DNA from: Chinchilla lanigera
Lineage: Eukaryota > Chordata > Mammalia > Rodentia > Chinchillidae
Reading direction: 5' to 3'
Assembly: GCF_000276665.1 (NCBI RefSeq)
Contig: NW_004955480.1
Coordinates: 7,278,565-7,342,564 of the forward strand
DNA length: 64,000 nucleotides
The notes below the pieces were generated by a model. That model saw only the letters and a program-made list of their open reading frames with translations. It made no database searches and had not been told where the DNA came from. Shown here piece after piece: positions 58,032 through 64,000 of the stretch. How positions within the stretch are numbered: position 1 is the stretch's first letter; each line of letters begins with the position of its first letter. A program made the position numbers and the translations under genes.

Positions 58032-58038
58032 GTAAGAA
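58029..58038 (+). other. LDB2: 5' splice donor of the LDB2 exon
   Basis: The exon ends ...TACA and is followed by GTAAGAAG, a strong match to the U1 consensus at intron positions +1 to +6. Reading on into the intron gives about 26 non-conserved residues before a stop, as expected past a true exon end. Confidence 0.93.
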
Positions 58039-58539
58039 GTTTATCTTTATTTTTGTGATATTCCTTTCTTTTTATGCCTGTAAGAAAACCACAGTGGTCT
58101 TCAGAGAATAGCACAGCGCTGACAGTCTGACAACAATACCTCTACTCTTGACAATGTTCTTACTTCCTGTCAAGCCACTGTCACCTGGTGGCAGCCCGAG
58201 CTGGCACTGAGTGATGTCCTTGGAGGCTTAGGCTGTTCGGGTACTTGCCTGTTTACAGTGGAACAAATATGAACTGAGTCACCCAATAATAAGTGAGAGC
58301 AGAGTGATGGAAAGTTTTCATGCATCTTGTCTCTGTGATCCCTGCTCTTACCCTTGATGGTTCACGCTTGACACCCCATGTTCTGGTTGTGATGGTTTCT
58401 TTGAAATAAGAATTCCCACCAACACTTTATCAGCCCCATCCTTCTAATCCCCTCTTATCAATTATCTCAGGTATTATTGTGACAAGTGCTATCTTTTGGG
58501 GGAGAAGGGAGAAAGCCACAGCCTCTTTGAATGTACAGT

Positions 58540-58990
58540 TCGTGATTCGTGTTGACAGAATTATAGTTCCTTGTCTTTGTGGCGAGTGATAACTCCGTAA
58601 AGATCCTCAAATTACAGCCTGTGGCACGTTGGGTAACAGCTGATCTGCCCTGATTAGATTCAGGCAACTTGTCAGAAATCAGATTTGCTAGTTGTGCTAT
58701 CAGACCAAGAGGCATAGATACATCAGCACAAAGCAATTAATGTCCGGTTAGATCAGAGAGAGACGTGTTTTCAGAAATCAGCATTGCATATACGAGAGGA
58801 TCTGACAGAGGGAAAACACGGGCCCTGTCACAAACCCCGAGATGACAACAGAACTTACCGCAGCATGAATGAATCCACTTAGAGCATTTGCAATTGATAA
58901 GTAACAGGGTTCTTCATAAACATGATTAAAAGCTCTGATGCTTGCTAAATTTATTTCGGAGCTACCAGGGAATATTTTTTTTTTTTTTAA
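58540..58990. promoter_or_regulatory. Repeat-free block downstream of the exon; candidate enhancer
   Basis: No interspersed repeat is visible. It has scattered TAAT/ATTA and GATTA words (CAATTAATGTCC, CTGATTAGATTCAGG, TTGCAATTGATAAG) and non-decayed CpGs. It lies 0.5-1 kb after a developmental gene exon. Function is inference. Confidence 0.35.
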
Positions 58991-59025
58991 TTTGAGGGGG
59001 CTTTGGACAATTTAGCATTCTCTGA

Positions 59026-59070
59026 ATTTATTGCACAATTACTTGATTAATTATGCTAATACATGCATCT
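59026..59070 (+). promoter_or_regulatory. Homeodomain/POU-type AT motif cluster
   Basis: ACTTGATTAATTATGCTAAT (59041-59060) contains overlapping TTAATTA (LIM-/paired-type homeodomain core) and ATGCTAAT (octamer-like). GCATCTGG, which has an E-box-like half, follows. These motifs are seen; occupancy is inferred. Confidence 0.35.
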
Positions 59071-59830
59071 GGTGATTTCTTAATAGCGACAAAGTGGGAC
59101 TGCAGGCCATGTGGACTTGCTACCCAAACGAAACTGGTTGCTGAGCTTTGATTTCCATTTTGATTTGTGTGTTGTGGACTTTTAAAGGCATGGGACATTT
59201 CTAATCATTATTTTGGGCAAGAGGAGCAGGTAGTATATCAGACAAAGCGTTGAGTGTCTTTGCATTCAGTAAAATGAGTCCTGTCACTAGCACTGGAAAA
59301 GGGGCGTTATGGGATCCTGGCTTTTCTGTGTGTGTGCCCCCGAAGCACCGCAGCCCCCAGGGCATTGCTGCAGAAGGCCGGGGACAGAGGTGCACACAGC
59401 AGTCCAGCAATTGCTCCCTCCCCAAAATGCTGTGTTGTGGTGAATAATTTCTAACCAGGCAGTCACCCACTCTCTGAGTCGCCTTGGCTTGCTTATTGAT
59501 TTATTTATTTGTTTATTTTTTGAGGCACGGCTCAGATAACTTCAAGTTATCATTGTTTTATGTCCCTGTGCTCTGCCAGTTCGGGAATCTGTCTGAGTCT
59601 GCACAGGGAACTGAAATTACGGTTTTAGAGTCTGTCCTAATAAAACAGACTCTAGCTCTTCCCTCTGTCCTCCCCCACCCCGACATCGTTGGGGGTAAGG
59701 CATGATCAGCACCTGGGTGAGAGCTTATATCCAGGCACAGAAGTAAATGTCCTCCGCTGAGCCATCACTGTCCAGGTCTCTTTGTTTCTTGGAGCCAAAA
59801 TATTTCCTGAGTGAAGAAGAGAAACAGAGA

Positions 59831-59930
59831 TGATTGACAGCGTGGAGTGGAGACTCCTCAGCTGCCTCGCTGACAGCCTGGTGATGAGCACACGCCGCTG
59901 ATATGCGGGCGAGTGACAGCTGATTGACAG
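59831..59930 (+). promoter_or_regulatory. Candidate PBX-MEIS (TALE) site cluster
   Basis: The decamer TGATTGACAG, the composite PBX-MEIS/PREP consensus, occurs exactly at 59831-59840 and 59921-59930 on the same strand. Two more TGACAG cores lie at 59871-59876 and 59914-59919. No repeat is seen here. Activity is inferred. Confidence 0.5.
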
Positions 59931-60354
59931 AGCAGGACTGGGAGACTGGGAAGCTTGCTTAGAACGCCCTGCTTGCGCTGTTTATGCAGCTCCGAGCGCA
60001 GGGCTGCCACCTTAACCCGTTCGTGGTTCAGACAGGCTGTGCCAGCCTGGAAGATGCCCAGGGGTCTGGGTGCTGCAGCTCAGGCCCTTTCTCAGTGCCT
60101 CCTAGGGAGCTGCAGGTTTCATGTTTGCGAGGACGAAACTAAGACTTACCTATTAGATTTTATTTTTAAAAATTCTCTAAATTACACTTGCTAAGTAATA
60201 AATACTATAGATGAGGGTTTTTCCCTCCCTTCTTGGAAAAAAAACTGTCTCCTCCTGCCCCCTGTGCTTTTAGAGGGTCCTTTCAGTTCTAAGATATCCT
60301 GTATCTAAGTTACTATAAATCCTGTACTATGTGTTTGCTTATTTACTTATTTTT

Positions 60355-60485
60355 CTTCATTCTTTAGAATCTATGTCTGTGTGGATAGGGGTTTTGTTAA
60401 TTACTGAATTCTTAGATGAATGCATAAATAGCATGTAATAGGTGCTCAGTAAATATTTATTGAATGAATAAATGAATGAATGAAG
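60355..60485 (+). repeat. L2-like LINE 3' end
   Basis: GTAATAGGTGCTCAGTAAAT, ATTTATTGAATGAATAAATG and AATGAATGAAG are a typical L2 terminus. Confidence 0.7.
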
Positions 60486-60499
60486 TGACATTTTGGGAA

Positions 60500-62015
60500 A
60501 AGCTTATCTTACTAAATAGAAGATTAGCAAAATCATCCTTTACAGAGATCTTTGGGCTTTTTAATACTGGAGGAACTTGATCCTCAGTTGGTGACCCCCT
60601 AACATTTTCAAATAAACTCTAGGATGTGGTTCTAATTTACTCTAGTCAACAAAAGTCCCAGTAGTATAATAACTCAGGAAATAATTACGCTTTGAGAGAT
60701 TCATTGCTCCTTCCTTTTAAAAGCTCCTTGGTGCCCTAGCTCTATCTACTCCGGCCCCCGGGGCCCTTCCATCTCCTCATGGTGAGGCCCCCATGTGGGA
60801 TATCACTGTGCAGTGTTGGTTCAGGTGGAGACTACTGACGTCTTCTCAGGAGACCCGCAGTGTTACGAGGAGCTGCAGAATGGACACGGGTACTGAAATG
60901 TGTCAGGCTTCGGGCCCAGTGTGCCTAAGGTCCTTTGTCTGTCCCTGCCTTGGGGACCATCAGGAAGAACTCTGGCAGCTGGAGAAGGTAGCGGTGCCGG
61001 GAGGTGGCTGTGCCCTTGGACTAAGTGGAATCGCAGGAGGGAAGGGGATCATGGGTGGATATTCTCTCACTGTCAGCAGGTCAGTAAAGACTGTTACAGC
61101 TGAAAAGTGGCTTTTCTGAAAATGGAAACCTGTTCCAGAGAGGTTAGGGAGGCACACAAATGCTCACTAACCCACACGTCTCATCCCTTGTCACCCCATG
61201 GCTAAGGGATACCAAATAACTTCACCAGTGTACACATTTCTGGTAGCAGACATGGGGTCACAAATAATCATTGTGCCTTTATGCAAAAGAAGAGGTAAAG
61301 GAAGCCAAGGAGGAAGCGCCTCAAGCTGCTCACCCTCTGCTTACCATTATTGCAGTTCTAAATCCAGTCAATGAGCTCATGGTTCCTCGCCCCACCTTGG
61401 ATAGATGTGAGCCTGCTCCAGTGAGGTTGATTGCTCCTTGCTCACTGCAAGCAGAACACTGATTTTTCTTTGCTCCTTTTAGACATGTAGCAGAACGGTG
61501 GGAGGCACAGTTCTGAGACTGTCATAACCAGCCGTCTGGGCAACATGCTGTTGGTAGACCCCTTGGCAGACCTAACCAGTGTCCAAGCCCTCATGGGTCA
61601 TGGTGCTAGGCAATACCTGGTTCACAATTCATTCAGGATATATTTTCTTGTCGGGAGATGTGCGGAGGAAGATTCCTGAGCCTCAGGCCAGGCTGGCACT
61701 GGAAAGCCCAGGACGCTGCATGGTCTAGGAGAGAAGGCACAAGAGTTCAACACCAACAGGGTTGGGTTTTAATCCATGCTTTGCGGCATAGACAGAGCCA
61801 CTCTCAGTCTCAGAACAGGATATAAACAGGAAAAGGGAATGTAGAAAGAAAATGCTGAGTGTATGCGGGTACTGTATTGGGGGGGCAAAAGAACAGAACA
61901 GAACAGAACACTTGTTAAACTTTATCTGGTCAGCACCCGAAGTTAGAAGAAAAGTGATATAACCACTGAAATGCCATCTTGCTTCAAAGCACTGCCTGTT
62001 GGCCTGCCTTTTAAG
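60500..62015. other. Unannotated intronic sequence
   Basis: No gene or clear repeat. The 108-codon frame at 60793-61119 has no recognised domain. Confidence 0.4.
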
Positions 62016-62019
62016 GAGA

Positions 62020-62215
62020 GGGACTCTGGGCCTGATACCTGGGCTCACACCCCACTCTGTCTTTTACTACAGATGTGAGTTGGGATAAGTTACTCTGGAA
62101 GCATCAGTGGTCTCCAAAAAGTGAAGACTTCATAGTACATGGAATGCCCTGAGGAGCATTTGCAGCCCCTTGAAAGTACTCCATAAATATTAGCTATTGT
62201 TGTTTGATTGAATTC
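62020..62215 (+). repeat. MIR SINE
   Basis: GGGCTCACACCCCACTCTGT, CTTTTACTACAGATGTGAGT, GGGATAAGTTACTCTGG and CTCCATAAATATTAGCTATT. Confidence 0.55.
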
Positions 62216-62290
62216 CACTGAGTCAAGTTGTTCCCTCTGGATTGAGGTCCAAGATAATTCAGATAAATTTTCATTAATTCTTTAACTAAT

Positions 62291-62379
62291 TTAGCTCAGA
62301 GGGCACAGCACCTGCCTGGCAAGCGTGAGGTCATGAGTTTGATTTCCAGTACTGGAAAAAACAAACAAACAAACAAACA
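62291..62379 (+). mobile_element. Young ID SINE, 5'-shortened, with TSD
   Basis: TTAGCTCAGAGGGCACAGCA, CCTGCCTGGCAAGCGTGAGG, TCATGAGTTTGATTTCCAGT and a (CAAA)n tail. AATTCTTTAACTAAT (62276-62290) and AATCCTTCAACTATT (62380-62394) match at 12 of 15 positions. Confidence 0.9.
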
Positions 62380-62399
62380 AATCCTTCAACTATTGTGTG

Positions 62400-63385
62400 T
62401 AGTTTTGGGCTGAGGGTCCTAATAAGTCTCTACCATGCAGTAGTTATTTCATCTTGACCTCTAATCTTATATTTGAAATAAGCTTTTCTTGAGGGACCAC
62501 ACACTCATGGTCACACAACCCCAAAACTATTCTGTGGGCAGTAGGAGAGTGTCTCACTCCACAATAAAGGGGGAGAGAAAAAGAAAGCTGATGTAGGAAA
62601 TACCATTGCTATCTGTAGCTTTATTTTCTGTAGTCTCCCAGTCTCATTAGCTTGAAAAAGTGCACATCGAGCTCTTTCGGGTCCTTTCAGTACTCTTTGT
62701 TTCTCTTCTGCATTTTCTTCCCCATCTCTCTGTCCTCCTGCAAGTTCTGATAGCTTTGCAATATTGACTAAGTTTTTCAATTTTGTCTTGTAATATGTGC
62801 TTTTCTGTGTTGTATATTTGGACATGTTCCCCTAAGGTAGAGAAATTCTACATGGCCCAAGTAGCTCCACTATCTCCGGTTACTATTTTTCTCCCAGTTT
62901 TTATTGGTTCACCCCACCCACCTGCATTGTTATTGAGCCTGCCGTAGAAGAATTCTGAAAGCATCTCGCCCATTTTCTCTCTCTCCCTCTCTCTCTCCTT
63001 TTTCACTCTCTAATAGCATAGCACATGATTAAAAATATATTTCTGGGAAAAATCACTCCTCGATAATGAGAATAAGACACTTTGACACTACACTTAATAA
63101 CTACTGTGGTCTCAATGAGGCCATTTTTAAAAGTTACATGCAAAGACGGTGTCCTGCGCACACTGGTTAAAGGGATCCCAAGGCCAGACTCTGCACATAT
63201 TTTCTTCCCAAATAATGCTTTCACAGTGTCTGCCTGAAACCTGGAAAAGCTCAGGTCTGTGTGGCCAGTGCTTACAGTTCTGAGCCTCCTCACCAGGCAC
63301 ATACCAGCTGGCCCTGGAGAGTTTGTGCTCCACAAAGTAACTTGGTTCCTTGAACCCTCCTTATGGCCCAGTCCCTAGTTCATAA
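62400..63385. other. Unannotated intronic sequence
   Basis: Contains a short CT-rich run at 62976-63000. No gene found; the 104- and 110-codon - strand frames have no recognised motif. Confidence 0.4.
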
Positions 63386-63389
63386 GTGT

Positions 63390-63625
63390 GGAGATCAAAG
63401 TCATGGATTCTGGATTTACGGACTCATTTCAAGTCTTTGCTTCACTGTGACTGTGTAATATGAAATTAGACCTGTTGGTTAAATTGTTTTAACCTCAGTG
63501 TCTTCATCTGTACTATCCGGGTAAGAATAATGCCAACATCACATAGTGCTTCTGAAGATACAGTGAGTTACACAGGTAGCGTGTGGGCTATGGAATACTC
63601 ACAGTAAACACTGCATGAATTGGTG
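63390..63625 (+). repeat. MIR SINE
   Basis: AAGTCATGGATTCTGGATTT, CTTTGCTTCACTGTGACTGT, AACCTCAGTGTCTTCATCTG and ATACAGTGAGTTACACAGG follow MIR order. Confidence 0.68.
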
Positions 63626-64000
63626 AATAGGCAAATAGCTGAATAAGCAAATGAGTAAAACCTATGATATGACAGTCATTTGGAATAAAGTAGAGGATAT
63701 CTCTCTTCATACATTCAGTCATTTAACACATAGCAGGAGAAACTCTGGCTTTGGTTAGAGCCATATCAGACCTGTCTTCATTCTACAGGGGAAACTTAGG
63801 AATTAGTGACCAATCAAGGGGAAAACTGATATTACTGTAAGATGGTGATTTAAACAAACAAGCCCCAAACAATTGCAATCATGAGACCCGCCCAACAAAA
63901 GGGAGATTTCCACTCCTTCCCCAGTTTACACACAGGCAAAGAGGCTATTGAAACTAATTGAGGCATCTTGGGGTTTTATGCTTTCTTTACTAAGATTGGA

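Larger units (their letters stand above)
58032..64000 (+). other. LDB2: 5' part of the following LDB2 intron (probably intron 2)
   Basis: The sequence after the donor has no further LDB2 coding match up to the end of the window, so the next exon lies beyond it. The first 2 kb are repeat-poor. Farther on are an L2-like 3' end, MIR fragments and one ID SINE. Confidence 0.85.

Noticed and set aside
58032..58111. Extension of the exon frame past the donor (about 26 codons to a stop)
   Set aside because: A strong GTAAGA donor sits exactly where the family exon ends, and the following residues do not match the conserved protein.

Overview
This window is mammalian nuclear DNA, not a compact microbial genome. 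It carries one exon that I recognise with confidence, lying in very long introns. That exon (57929-58031, + strand) encodes a 34-residue segment that begins DSDNLWWDAFATEF and ends CLEDGPKRY. It has a clean AG acceptor and a GTAAGA donor. The variant residues (Ser at position 2, and the ATLTLSF stretch) fit LDB2 (CLIM1), the LIM-domain-binding cofactor, rather than its paralogue LDB1. I read bases 1-57928 as the 3' part of the large first intron of LDB2 and 58032-64000 as the start of its second intron. No other exon, intact protein gene, classical RNA gene, CRISPR array or mobile-element coding frame was found.

The repeats point to a rodent, most likely of the squirrel-related clade. There are many tRNA-derived ID SINEs, B1 (7SL-derived) sequence, and at least four B1-ID dimers of the MEN/B1-dID kind. 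Older layers are MIR, L2-like and L1M fragments, ERVL-MaLR solo LTRs and hAT-type DNA transposons. Several ID copies have near-perfect target-site duplications and share a variant right half (GGTCATGAGTTCGATTCC), so they look like a fairly recently active lineage-specific subfamily. The species cannot be fixed from this window alone.

Layout. 1-10 kb: mostly old sequence, with a GAAA tract around assembly gap 1, a tandemly duplicated unknown retroposon tail (3.99-4.35 kb) and purine/pyrimidine tracts. 10-20 kb: three MaLR LTRs, an 80-bp hAT-like mini-element, two oppositely oriented young IDs, a palindromic MITE next to a MER1-like hAT element split by the same unknown retroposon family, and a pyrimidine tract around gap 2. 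20-32 kb: an L1 3' end, MIRs, B1-ID dimers, and a repeat-poor AT-rich stretch (25.2-25.8 kb). 31.5-32.4 kb: an unclassified sequence with internal duplications. 32-50 kb: dense MIR/L2/MaLR/ID sequence, gap 3 and antisense L1M. 50-58 kb: sparse repeats and an RFX X-box/E-box pair at 50.9 kb. 58-64 kb: the exon, followed by about 2 kb of repeat-poor sequence with homeodomain-type and PBX-MEIS-type motifs, which are the best candidates for regulatory DNA here.

I found no convincing undescribed multi-gene system. The most useful observations are the small repeat families that can be reconstructed inside the window and the candidate transcription-factor site clusters near the exon.
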